The notes under the pieces: generated by a model | Told to the model about the DNA's origin: nothing | Seen by the model: only the letters and a program-made list of their open reading frames with translations | The model's database searches: none | Shown: positions 11,323 to 21,900 of the stretch, piece after piece | Layout of the letters: every line of letters starts with the position of its first letter | How positions within the stretch are numbered: position 1 is the first letter of the stretch | Assembly: GCA_001953115.1 (NCBI GenBank) | Contig: LSSL01002814.1 | Coordinates: 1 to 28,910, forward strand | Reading direction: 5' to 3' | DNA from: Smittium mucronatum | Lineage: Eukaryota > Kickxellomycota > Harpellomycetes > Harpellales > Legeriomycetaceae | Length of the DNA stretch: 28,910 bases | Translations under genes and position numbers: made by a program

Positions 11323-12833
11323 TAAGAAATTCACAAATTTCATTTGCCAATACAAACATAATCATGTAAAATGATAGGTAAAATTCAGACGAAATGGTAG
11401 TATGCAAATAGTCATGGCACCATAATTTTGGTTACAATTAAATACTAACCACAAAATTAATATTGAAATTTCTTAAACCACTAATAGCTAAGGATAGAAA
11501 TTTAAACTCATCCCTTGCCAGTTTTTGTTTTTTTAATTGGATAATAATTAGCACAGTTTTTTGGCCCATTTATTTCTATTGAAATCATTCGCTGTAATGT
11601 CTCGTTTATAAAGCAAATTTAGATTTTAGCAAATGATTTTTTTTATAATGACCATCCATGTATAGTAAAGCAAATGTGTTGGGTTGTTTACAGCTTTAAT
11701 ATCCGCCAATAGAATTCTGATTCATTTGAAATAAGGGTTGAAACTCTTTTTTTTCTTTTTCTTCAATTAGGATATATATTTTGGTATAAAAGATATAGAC
11801 GAACGCTTAAATGGTATAATGTCATCTTTAATCATTTAGCATCCCGATGGTGTTTCACCTGGCTTATCCCAATTTCCATATTTAGTCTGCATAATATAGG
11901 TACGTTCAATTCCCAATTAATTTTAATTTTACCTTTATTTTAATGATTATAAATGCAGACGGGCGAACAGACATGATGTCTCTTACGATTCATCTTTTCA
12001 ATTTATTTGATTGGGAAATGTTGATTGTCTTTTTATGAACAGCTTATTCTCTATTCCTTTCATTATTCTATGTTCTTTTATTGATCGAATTTTTTCTCAT
12101 GGTTTTAGGTATCTATGATCTTTAGTTAATTTCTTTAAGTCTTATTTTGTGTTGATTTAATAAATTTTAATATCATGAATATCTGTGGCTCTTTTTCATT
12201 TTTTTTATGTTTGAGTTTGTGTCATATTTTCATTCTATCTTCTTTTATTGGCCCCGTGTTGATTTTGTGTATCTTTCTCATCACATTTTTAATTTTACTG
12301 GTTGTGACCCTAAAACTGACATGTAGTGCCAAGTACGGATATATTAATGGGCTAATGTTTCATCTGGCCGATTCTTATGGTTGGTATATATTCGGTAAAT
12401 CGTGTTAAAATTGTGTGGGTTATTTGGTTGCATTGGCCATCGTGATGGTTTTATCATCTTTTGTTTTCCAGTACACATGTGCCCGTGACTAGACGTCGGG
12501 GGCAGAGATTTTATGATACCTAAAGCCCAATTCGGTAAAATATATTGTTTCTTAATGTTCGCAAAATATTGCACGCCGTAGATTTCCATAATCGTTTATC
12601 TCCCTTCAGGTCATACAGCCGTTTGATTTTATTTATTGATTCGTTATCGCTTCATTACATTATCACTTTCTTTGATAAACAATTCCTCTTTTTTAGTTTT
12701 TCAACTGAATTTCCAACTGGAAAGTTTTGATATATTTTTACCACTCTTTTAGTTAGAAAGAGACTTACAAAGCATTCGCTCCCCTCACCCTCCTATACAT
12801 TCACTATTGCTTGGTACAAGCTTTTAATAAACA
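11323..12833. other. spacer upstream of the S1P lyase, with unassigned open frames
   Basis: No gene can be assigned. A forward frame is open at 11713-11940 (76 codons, no early Met, including RRTLKWYNVIFNHLASRWCF). A hydrophobic forward frame lies at 12175-12405 and is overlapped by a reverse frame at 12589-12344. A TGA-interrupted hydrophobic frame sits at about 11960-12123. G/C content rises here compared with the desert, so long frames are less surprising. The lyase promoter and leader must lie in the last few hundred bases; the bases just before its ATG, ATAAACA, give A at -3. Confidence 0.45.
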
Positions 12834-15159
12834 ATGTTTAGTAGAATCCTCCAAAATGGTCATACTATGAATTTCCCTTCCCCAAAAAACTTTTACAAGT
12901 TGGACAAAATAAGGCTGTTTGGCCAATTTGTCATTTTTTACTATGCCTTCAAATTCATTTATTCCTTTGGAAGACATGTCATAGTCTATGGCGTTGTAGA
13001 CACTTTTCGATATTTTTCGAGGAATTTCCTATCTGTAAGCCCTTTGCATAATCTTTATTTAAACTTGTTTCTTTTATTTAATATCAAAAAGAGGAAAACG
13101 CTTTAATAACTTTATTCGTATTTATTTTGACCAGAGTACCTTTAAAGCCATTCAAATTGTTCCTGGAACAAAATCAATCATTGATTCTGAGGTCGACAAG
13201 ATAGTTTTTTCCTTCCAGGAAAAAATGCTCAATCAGGATGCTAAAGATGGTGTTGTTGATACTCTCCAATTACCCTCTAGCGGTTTGAATTCTGAGCAAA
13301 TATTGGATATCCTTGAAAAGTACTCTTTCTCTAAAAAAAATATTGTTATTGATTCAAAGCTCAATGTTTTTTCGTTTTGTTTATTTTTCTATCTGTGTTA
13401 ATAGGAGAATGTCTGAGGGTCATGTAGATTGGAAATCGGGTAAAGTTTCTGGTGCAGTTTACGCCTGGAATGAAGATCGCATTAAGCTAGTTAACCAAGC
13501 TATCAACATATACAACGTAACTAATCCTCTCCATCCAGACGTGTTCCCCGGTTTGCGCAGATTAGATGCTGAAATTGTTTCCATGGTGCTTGATATGTAC
13601 AATGCCCCTGCTAATGGTTGCGGAACAACCACTTCTGGTGGAACCGAATCGATCCTAATGACTGTCCGTGCACATCACCTCAAAGCCCAGAAAGAACGTG
13701 GTGTAAAGTACCCAAACTTGATTGCACCCACTACTATTCACACTGCTTTTGACAAGGCTTGTGATTATTTTGGTATCCAGCTGATCCATATCCCTATCGA
13801 TCCTGTTTCAGGGAAGGTCAATCTTAACATTCTTCAAAAAGCCATTAATTCACAAACTATCATGGTACTCTTCCCTTATGAATTACCGCTTTATTTTCTT
13901 CCCCTCTCTCACATTTTTGGAAAAGAATTATGTGACCTTGAAACTTATTCTTTTCTTTTTCTTCTTAGATTGCTGGATCTGCTATTAACTACCCCCACGG
14001 TGTCATGGATGATATAGAAGCAATGGCATCTATAGCTGAAAGCAGAGGTATCGGCATGCACGTTGATTGCTGTTTAGGTAGTTTCCTGATGCCGTTCATG
14101 AAAGATGCCGGTTTCACTGTTCCTCTTTTCGACTTCAGATTAACTGGCGTAACTTCTATATCTTGCGACACCCATAAAGTACATTTACATTTCTCACATC
14201 CCTAAAACTATTCTTTTTCTCATTTCAACGTTAACCTATAATTCCCCCCTTTTTTTTGATCTTTTCCTTTTCTGTAGTATGGCTTTGCACCAAAGGGCTC
14301 TTCTGTAATCATGTATTCGAATAAAAATTTACGCCAATACCAATACTTTGTATCTACCGAATGGCCCGGAGGTATATACGCCTCGCCTACCATTGCCGGT
14401 TCCAGGTAAATAATCTCGTTTTGCTTTTTTAAACCTCCTTCAATATTTATATCTCTGAGGGGACAGAAAAGCAGAAGTTCTACTTTTAACCCGACTCTTT
14501 TTCTCTCTCTATTCTGTCACAATCTTTTTTTAAAAAAAAAAATGAAAAAAATTATGCTTAATGTGTTTGGTTTTTTGAACTATAGACCTGGATCGCTAAT
14601 CGCTGGCTGCTGGGCTGCCATGACCAGTATCGGAAGAGATGGGTACATCAAAAGCTGCAAAGATATCGTAAACTCACGAATCAAAATCCAGAAAGGGTAC
14701 ACATTATATTTTCCTACAAGCCGCTTTTTTCTTTGTTTTTTATAATATTTAATTTAAGAAAAAAAACCCACCTCACACCGGTCGAAAATTGTCTTTTTTA
14801 GTATAGAGTCGATTGAAGGGCTTGAAATTATTGGTGATCCGATTTGCTCAGTAGTTGCGTTTTCTTCCAATGGTCCGATCAATATTTACGCAATCCACGA
14901 TGCAATGACCTCTCGCGGCTGGGGTCTCTCGGCGCTGCAACGGCCCCCGGCACTGCACATAGCATGCACTGGTCTAACTGTCGGTGCAGAAGACCTGCTT
15001 TTGCAGGATTTGAAATCTTCCATTGCTGAGATTGAAGCAAATCCGGAGCGGTTCTCGAAGGGATCGTCGGCGATGTACGGGATGGCTGTCTCACTGCCCG
15101 ACCAAGCGCCAGTCCAGGAGATCACTAGAGGGTACTTAGATGCCCTTTACTCCACATAA
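12834..15159 (+). CDS. DPL1: sphingosine-1-phosphate lyase (dihydrosphingosine phosphate lyase)
   Basis: A pyridoxal-phosphate enzyme of the ER membrane that cleaves phosphorylated sphingoid bases to a long-chain aldehyde and phosphoethanolamine, the only exit from sphingolipid metabolism. Seven exons: 12834-13034, 13135-13319, 13405-13864, 13969-14178, 14278-14405, 14586-14696 and 14802-15159. They give 550 residues (human 568, yeast 589). A hydrophobic anchor lies near residues 29-56. The catalytic domain shows SGAVY (144-148), [12 protein letters not shown] (169-180), TSGGTES (205-211), HVDCCLG (313-319, with Asp315 expected to pair with the cofactor ring nitrogen) and SISCDTHK, whose Lys352 matches the PLP-binding Lys353 of the human enzyme. 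It is followed by YGFAPKGSS and [15 protein letters not shown]. The protein ends LDALYST, very like the human LDSLYST. The Lys352 codon is the last one before an intron. All catalytic features are present, so the gene looks functional. It runs tail to tail with the TSC10 homologue. The start is the first Met of an exon coding for the anchor; an extra upstream exon cannot be excluded. Confidence 0.96.
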
Positions 15160-15444
15160 TGCGCATTTTTTTTATCAAAAAACTTACTATGCTTTCTCTT
15201 TTTCTTTTTCTATATAAAAATCGTTCTTACTAATTTTCAAAATGAATGCAATATTTATTCAAATCCATTCCTGAATAGCAGCTACTCCGTCTTTAAAGTT
15301 ATTTTTTGTGTGCGAGTTTGTTTATGAAACCCTCTCCATTAATTATAAAATATCTGGGATATGTAGAAAGATGATTTTTGTTTCGAAATTAAAAAAATTA
15401 GTAATTTTTGAAAATAGAAAAAAGAGGTAAAGGTACTACGACTA
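15160..15444. other. short tail-to-tail spacer between the lyase and reductase genes
   Basis: Only 285 bp separate the stop codons of two convergent genes. The spacer is A/T-rich with T-runs near the lyase end, suitable for 3' end formation in both directions. No canonical AATAAA was seen in either orientation. The 3' untranslated regions could overlap as antisense RNA, but nothing in the sequence proves it. Confidence 0.6.
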
Positions 15445-17148
15445 TTAGTTTTTCTTTTTAAGAGATTTTCCAAACTTTATGACCAGCAAGTCGGCGTATA
15501 TCCTGAAGAATACCAGTCCGATCTTTAATTATTTTTTTTTTGTTTTTTTTATAAACCACATTTTTTAAAAAAAAAGGAGAGAGAAATTGAAAGAATGGTT
15601 TTGAATATACAAACATATTTTTTTTTATTACCCATGAAACGGAAGCTAAAAGAGAATCGATCAGGTAATTGTTGGTTGGCATCGCACCTGTTTTTTTTAG
15701 AGGGGTAGGAGTGGAGGTAAGAATAAGGGTAAGGAGGTACGACGAGAGTGAAGAAATATAATAGATGTGAAATAGGAAACAAAAACAAACCCCGAGTGGA
15801 AACTCTGAGCAAAGTGCTGACGATATCAGAAGTAATTACACTCTCGCCTCGTTTTAGTCCTTTTAAATGAAAAGAAAAGAAAATTATATTATATTATATT
15901 GTAGAGTCTAAGGGTAGAGAGGCGGGAAGAGGGGAGAAATGGATGTTTAGTTACCAGAAACCAAAGCATCGGCGCATTGCTCCGGGGTGAGTCCATCTTC
16001 GGCTCCTTCGAGTTCCTTGGTTATTTCGGGCTTCATTAAGTTCTATTTAGAAAAAAAAATACACACACAAGTATGTGTATTTATTAATCCTTTGCAAACG
16101 CTTTTTTTTTCATATACAAAAAATAGTTAAATAAAACAAAACCTCTTTTTGGAGACCGGGGGATAGGATGGTGCCGGGGAGGTAGAGAGATACGTTTATT
16201 CCGTAAGCGAGAAGCTCGTTGCGTAGGGATTCGGCCAACCCCTTAATCGCAAATTTAGAGGCGGAATACTGGGAGAATCCAATAAAGCCAAGCATACTAA
16301 GTGTTGATCCGACCAACACTATGTTCCCCTTAATTCCACTTTCAACCATTCTCTTTGCCGCTTCCTTAAAAGGAATTTTATCCCCAATATAAAAGAGTAT
16401 GTGTTTAATAAGGATTGTAAACAATCAAAATTTGAAATTTCCATCAATAAGAAAAAAATGGAGGATAAATTTATATCCAGAATCAGAATTCATTAATCGA
16501 TAAATAACTATATATAAATTCTTACATGAACAGTATACAAGGAGCCAAAATAGTTCAGCTGCATACTAGTTTCAAAAATTTGAATATCTTGTTCAACGAA
16601 CAGTCCAGGGTAAGACGTGCCAGCGCAAGTGAAGACATATTCTGGAACTTTGCCGTGGAACTGGATTGAATCTGTAAGAGCCCGAACCGAACTGGCATGA
16701 TCAGAACAGTCTGCCGACATGAATGTTATTTTTTGCGAATCGTTTACCCGGTGCGCCTAAATTTTTTTCAATAGATCTAGTGAAATGAAGGAAAAATGAA
16801 TAATGAAGGGAGGGAAGATGGAATACTTGTATTTCGGTTTCTGCAAGCTTGAGCATATCGACATTTCGAGCGACAATGGTGATATTTGCACCCATCCCAA
16901 ACAGTTTCTTGGCGAGAGCTTTACCCAGCCCCGAACTTCCACCGGTTATGTACACGTGCTAATAAACCCAAACATGGTTAAATAAAAATGTACTCTTTAT
17001 AAAAAAAAAAGTAAGATATGCGAAAAGATCTTAAATCAAGGAAATTTACCTGACCAAGAACTGAGAATTTTTTGGCAGTTAATCTCAAGTACAATTCACA
17101 ACCAGAAACCAACACCAAAAGCGAAATCGCGTAGTAAACAAGCCCCAT
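15445..17148 (-). CDS. TSC10: 3-ketodihydrosphingosine reductase (short-chain dehydrogenase)
   Basis: NADPH-dependent reduction of 3-ketodihydrosphingosine to dihydrosphingosine, the second step of sphingoid-base synthesis, on the ER. Eight exons on the minus strand: 17148-17050, 16958-16827, 16756-16526, 16364-16143, 16042-15955, 15859-15791, 15687-15632 and 15522-15445. They give 324 residues (yeast Tsc10 is 320, human KDSR 332). An N-terminal hydrophobic anchor (2-21) is followed by TGGSSGLG (38-45), the TGxxxGxG cofactor loop. The rest of the short-chain dehydrogenase set is complete: CAG (121-123), Asn145 in LNYFG, Ser174 in VGSTLS, and Tyr187/Lys191 in YSASK. KFAIKGLAESLRNEL is also typical. 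The C-terminal part (RGAMPTNNYLIDSLLASVSW, then a hydrophobic stretch) matches fungal Tsc10 membrane ends. The last four residues KKKN fit a dilysine ER-retrieval signal. Two donors (GTTTTG, GTTTGT) are unusual. The start context AAAATGG is favourable. The last three small exons are the least certain part, but frame and family fit are kept throughout. Confidence 0.94.
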
Positions 17149-17943
17149 TTTTATAGAAGCGACGTGTAAAAAGAAAAAGCTTATTATTAAATTTTTTTTA
17201 GAAACCTTTAATTTTTTAATTCAGATCAATTTGATTATTTTTATATTTCTGCATTTTTATAATTTCGATAAATTACAGAAACTTGCATTATTGGCTGTAT
17301 CCGAATGCTTATTGGAAAATTTCGCTTAGTAGAAAATCGAATCCTTTAAATAAAATAAAGAGTCTAGAATTATTGCGAAAAATTAGACTATAAAAAATTC
17401 AAAAATAACAAAAGTTGTTATGCAAATAGTTAGAAACAAGCCAGAATTCGTCAATAAGCTATCCCGTGTGGCTAAAAATGGATGAATTAATCCCACTTTA
17501 TTTACAGCACTTGATAAAATAGAAATTTATGATGTGAATTTTTATAGAGAGAAGCTTATGTGCCTCAAATTAAGGGACCAAGTTTGTATATAAATCAAGA
17601 TTATATGCAGAGAAATAGTTTATTTCCTATTTAATAAAAAAGAAAATATATTATGAAACTCGAAAAGCTATTCTCCCTGCGTCTCCATGTTATTAAAATA
17701 CTCTGATTTTCTGAATTTATACAATATATTTACTATTTTCAAATATTTAGTACGTTAATTTATCAAATTGGAAATCAAAGCTGCATAAATACTGGCCATG
17801 ATAATGGCACGAAAAGACCCGCCATCGATGAAAAAGTTTGGGGATAAACACAAATATCGGGTCTTTTCTTTTTTTAAATCTTATCTTATTCTATTACTTT
17901 ATAAAAACTAATAAAAGCACTAAACAAAAGTTTTAAAAAAATT
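17149..17943. other. A/T-rich spacer upstream of TSC10
   Basis: Contains the presumed promoter of the reductase gene (TATAAAA lies directly before its ATG, probably too close to act as a TATA box). No open frame of interest was found. The one structured feature is the inverted repeat described separately. Confidence 0.6.
17811..17868. repeat. perfect 11-bp inverted repeat
   Basis: GAAAAGACCCG at 17811-17821 is repeated in inverted form at 17858-17868, with 36 bp between. The G/C-containing arms are rare in this A/T-rich spacer. It could be the two ends of a tiny non-autonomous element, or an RNA hairpin followed by a T-run resembling a terminator. Confidence 0.55.
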
Positions 17944-17987
17944 CCTACCCAACTCACTCCACCATTCTAACAGTTCCTACCTACTGG
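17944..17987 (-). repeat. worn second copy of the LINE-like element's last bases
   Basis: Read on the minus strand, this 44-bp stretch aligns with 18227-18182 with two single-base gaps and about eight substitutions. In particular all three CpG sites in the GCGGCGGAGCG block of the other copy have become TpG or ApT here. Both copies have the same orientation and both are followed by A/T-rich tails. Confidence 0.6.
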
Positions 17988-18181
17988 CTACATTTATTCA
18001 AAAAAATATCATTTTCTCTTAACCTTTAACCCTCTCTCCCTTAGCTTTAATTTATATTCAACAAAGGATCTTTATTTTATTTTTATTTTTTTTACGCAGA
18101 ATTTATTTTTAAACTTAATAAAAATGAACAAAAACACCATTAAATTTTTTTAAAAAAAGTTGAAATTTTTCGAAAAAATAT

Positions 18182-18780
18182 CCTATCCAACTTCGCTCCG
18201 CCGCTCTAGCAGTTTCGTACCCACTGGGAATCGGTTCAGTGGGGCTGGTGATCTATTAATACCTCCCGGTATCAATAGACGGGCAACACGAATGCCATCC
18301 AAAAGTTTTGCTGTTCCCAGTTCAGTTTGTTTGGCTGGCGTCGTCAGCGCGGAGCTGACAAAAAGATTCTTTAGACCCCCCCCCCCTCCAAGGAGTTTTC
18401 CGACCTGCTAAAACTGAGCTGGATAGGGATAAGAAGTACTAACACTTTCGCGAAAATTATCATTTTGAGCAAAAAATTGCTCAATTGTATTTCTGCGGGC
18501 GTTATCCCATTTTTCGCATCTAAAAATAGGTGCTCGATTGTTTCTGGCGTGTTTTTTTTTGCAAAAAGGGCAAGAAATTTTAAATTTTCCGTCAATGATT
18601 TTTGCATTGCAAAGGATCTTTATAAGCTTATTGAATGTAACTGAATTTTGGGCGACGGTTAAATGGATTTGTAATTTTAATACTCATCAGTTTAATATTA
18701 TTCCCAAAAATTGTAAAATTCGCTTTTTTTTTCGTTATTTTCCAAATCTAGGTTAATTAAACTCATATTCCAAATTATAA
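18182..18780 (-). mobile_element. degraded 3' end of a LINE-like retrotransposon (zinc-finger tail of reverse transcriptase ORF)
   Basis: On the minus strand the pieces GKFKISCPFCKKK, then in another frame TPETIEHLFLD, then in a third CEKWDNARRNTIEQFF follow one another at about 18580-18450. Together they match the C-x2-C...PET-x-EH-x2-L-x-C-x2-W...AR zinc-finger end common to non-LTR retrotransposon ORF2 proteins. At least two frameshifts separate them, so the copy is dead. Upstream (to about 18780) the reading LTVAQNSVTFNKLIKILCNA fits the segment usually found before the finger. Downstream, about 70 codons end at a TAG near 18179, interrupted by one stop and by an 11-base C-run at 18376-18386 that is a likely slippage site. 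Only the 3' end is present, as expected for a 5'-truncated insertion. Confidence 0.65.
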
Positions 18781-18960
18781 CATACAAATTCTAATTAAAG
18801 ATAAATCTACAACATTGATTTGTAAATAATTGAAACAGAGGAGGTTATGAAAGTCTATTGTTAAATATAAGTTCAGATAATAATCAAAAGTAATAAATAC
18901 AGAGTGAACTGAAAAAATAAATATCAAAAAGGTTAAAAGATAGAAATTACGAGAATAGAT

Positions 18961-21900
18961 CTAAGTTCTTGCTAAAGATTCTCTTAACTCAAAGATCTGT
19001 CTTTCGAAATCATCGGCGAATGTAATCGGTACATTAGAGTCTCCTTTCTTCCACTTTCGGGATGATATTTCTTCCCTTTCTTCAACATTATCTGCATTCG
19101 TACTATCGTACAACCTGATAGTGGATGAGTTGAGTCTGTTTATACTCACCTTTGAGCTTAATATATTGTTTCCGTCATCATCAGAGGATGAAAAATCACT
19201 ATAGTATTCTTCGAACTCTTTGTTAGTTGCTTTCTGGTTTTGGTTTAATTTAATTGAAATACGATTACCCTTGTTACCAGATTTAGGAATGTTTTTTGGA
19301 TCATCATTGTCGCTATACTGGCTATGTATAAATTCACCTGACTTAGACAGATCACGATCTGATAAGTTTTTATTCAAAATCAAGGGATTTACTTCAGGGC
19401 TTTTATCGTTATAAGCTGTGTCATCAGATGATGTGTACTTAGATCTCTCATACAGAGCCTTATCATCAGCTTCATTAGATATTAAATTAGTAATAACATA
19501 TCCAGATGTTTGAGATCCATTTTTAAATTTATAATTTTCAGCACTTTCCAGATTTTGAGATTTAGTCTCATCATATATACCACCTTTTTTATAAATTTGG
19601 CTTAAAACTTGTTCCATCTTGCTAGGTACTAAAACTGAATTAGTTTTTCCTAAGTTCTCAGTCGGTTCAAATACTGTAGATTCAGAGCTCAAATACATCC
19701 TCCTTTTTGTTTTTATATCGATTAGACTATTATCCTGGAATTTCTCATCAGACTTACAATGGGATATACGGTTATATAAATCATTTTCGGTATCAACTAG
19801 GACCTCTGATCTTGCTTCAATGATGCTAGATGAATCTTTTATAAGTTCTAACTGCGGATAATGAGTATTTGACTCCTCAAAGATTTGGCTATCAAATCCA
19901 TCTAAGGAATCGCCCTTTTGATAATCTGCACCGCCATAACCACTTTCTAAACTATCGGGATTTCTGATCCTCAATAATCTCTGATATTTATTAGAAATAT
20001 CTTCACTCAATACTGTAGGTAAAGGATCTTCATCGGAAACAACATCTTTGGTAAGGTCTTTCTCTTTGTTGAGAGCGATTTGATTATGCAAATTCTTCAA
20101 GAATTTAAGCCGGTAAATCGCTGATTCTGGCAAGCTATCGCTGTCATATTCGCTCTCTTCCGAAGAAAGAACAAATTCATCAGATGAGATAGAGCTACTG
20201 TCAGAAAATTCTGAATCCTCACTTTCTGTCGGTACATTATACTCATAAACTGTTATAAAATCAGTAGTTTTGAATTTGACTCGTTTAGAATCCATTGACC
20301 CAGGTTTTTTCGTCTGTTCGATATGTTTTGTAGAGTCTGCTTCTTGTTGAGAATTTCTATTAGAAAAGTTCTTAAGTTGATCAATCGAACCACGATTTAA
20401 AGGTATAAAACTTGAAGAAGAGCTGTTGAATTCATCTCTGTAATATTTGTTTTGACTTCGGTTGTTCTCCATAAAGGGTGGGGTAAGTATTCTAATCACG
20501 GGTTTTTTTACCCCTACAAACTGCAAAATGGAGACATCGTCTGGAGCATTTTCCACTTCAGATCCCATTCGAAGGCTCGAATTGGCAATTGGGTTTAAAT
20601 CTTTTTGAGAATCTTCAATAGGATCTCTGGAGATGATCACTTTAGGGCTCAAAGCTTCTACATCATTGTCAAAATATTGTGATGACTTTGAAAATTCATC
20701 GTTGTATTGCTCGTCAAAAGAAGAGACTATCCTAAATGCTAAATTCCGATTATAGGATTCAAAATTAGCGTCTAGTGTCATGAAGTCACTAGCTTCTTTA
20801 ATTACAAAGTCGTTGATATTATTGTAAACCCCGTTTCTGCGAAGCAACAAATACTCTGACTCAATTTTATTGATCAAGTATATTTTTGCACTTAAAAAGC
20901 AAGTTTTTAAAAGTCCAACAACGATAATATCCTGTGAAGGTCGATTTTTTGGAGAGATTCTGTCATTGGGATTATCAGAATGGTAGGAATTCTTGGTGCT
21001 TTCTGAATTTTCAAGTTCTATTGAACCGGGTATTTTAGGTGATGTTTTATTGGAGACCAAAGAATTATCTTGAACTTCATCTTCACTTGATGAATTGAAT
21101 TCAGAATCCTCTCCCCCTTGTGACATAATCTTTTTACTATTGGTTTTTGCTGATACATGTTTGCTAGAATAAGTATTTAGAAATGGGGAATCATCATCAA
21201 AGTTTTGGAGATTAATCTGGACTTCTCTAGAACCATCACCCGGCTTTAAGGGCATTATGATAGAATCTTTAGTTGTGAAATCACCATTCATAATTTCATG
21301 CTTATACATCTCGTTTGTATACAAACATACCAGCAGCCTTAGCTTTTGATTAACCATGTTGACGCTAAGAGGGTCGAATGCTAAATTTAGTTTATAAATT
21401 ATCTCATCAAAATTCAACATCTCTTGTAAATTTAGCAAATTGTTTAAAGCTTTATACTGGTCCCTATTCATAAAAAACTCATTGTTTGTTTTTCTGGTTG
21501 CATCTAAATTGACGAAATATGGTATTGAGGGGATTATTGACTCTTCACCTCTGATATTAGAAAATTTTTGTTGTTTTCCATTAAAATTTTCCAAATTATG
21601 AAACTGAGATGAGTCCTTGTTAAAATCATGCCTGTTATTTTGCCCTAAAAGGCTGACATCATTAAACCTTAGTCCAAAAGTACTAGATAAATCACTCTTG
21701 GAGTTTTCCGCTGCTAGTATACCTTGGAAATTTTCCTCGTTTGCGTTGGAGAGAAAATCATAATAACGAGGTTCATTCACATGATCATTTTCAGGTTTGT
21801 TTGATAAAGACATTCCTTCAACCTGAAAGCGCTTGGAATTGAATTCAGTTGCAGAAAAATCTGATGAGATTTTATGGGATAATGCCCTTGAATCTTTGGA

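Noticed and set aside
11960..12123. TGA read as Trp, as in a mitochondrial insertion
   Set aside because: Only one in-frame TGA in a short hydrophobic reading; the four nuclear genes use the standard code and no mitochondrial protein was recognised.
12344..12589. 81-codon reverse frame and overlapping hydrophobic forward frame at 12175-12408
   Set aside because: Mutually overlapping, no domain features on either strand; neither could be preferred.
14879..15125. Two reverse frames of 71 and 79 codons
   Set aside because: Antisense shadows of the last lyase exon, which is G/C-rich and has few stops on both strands.
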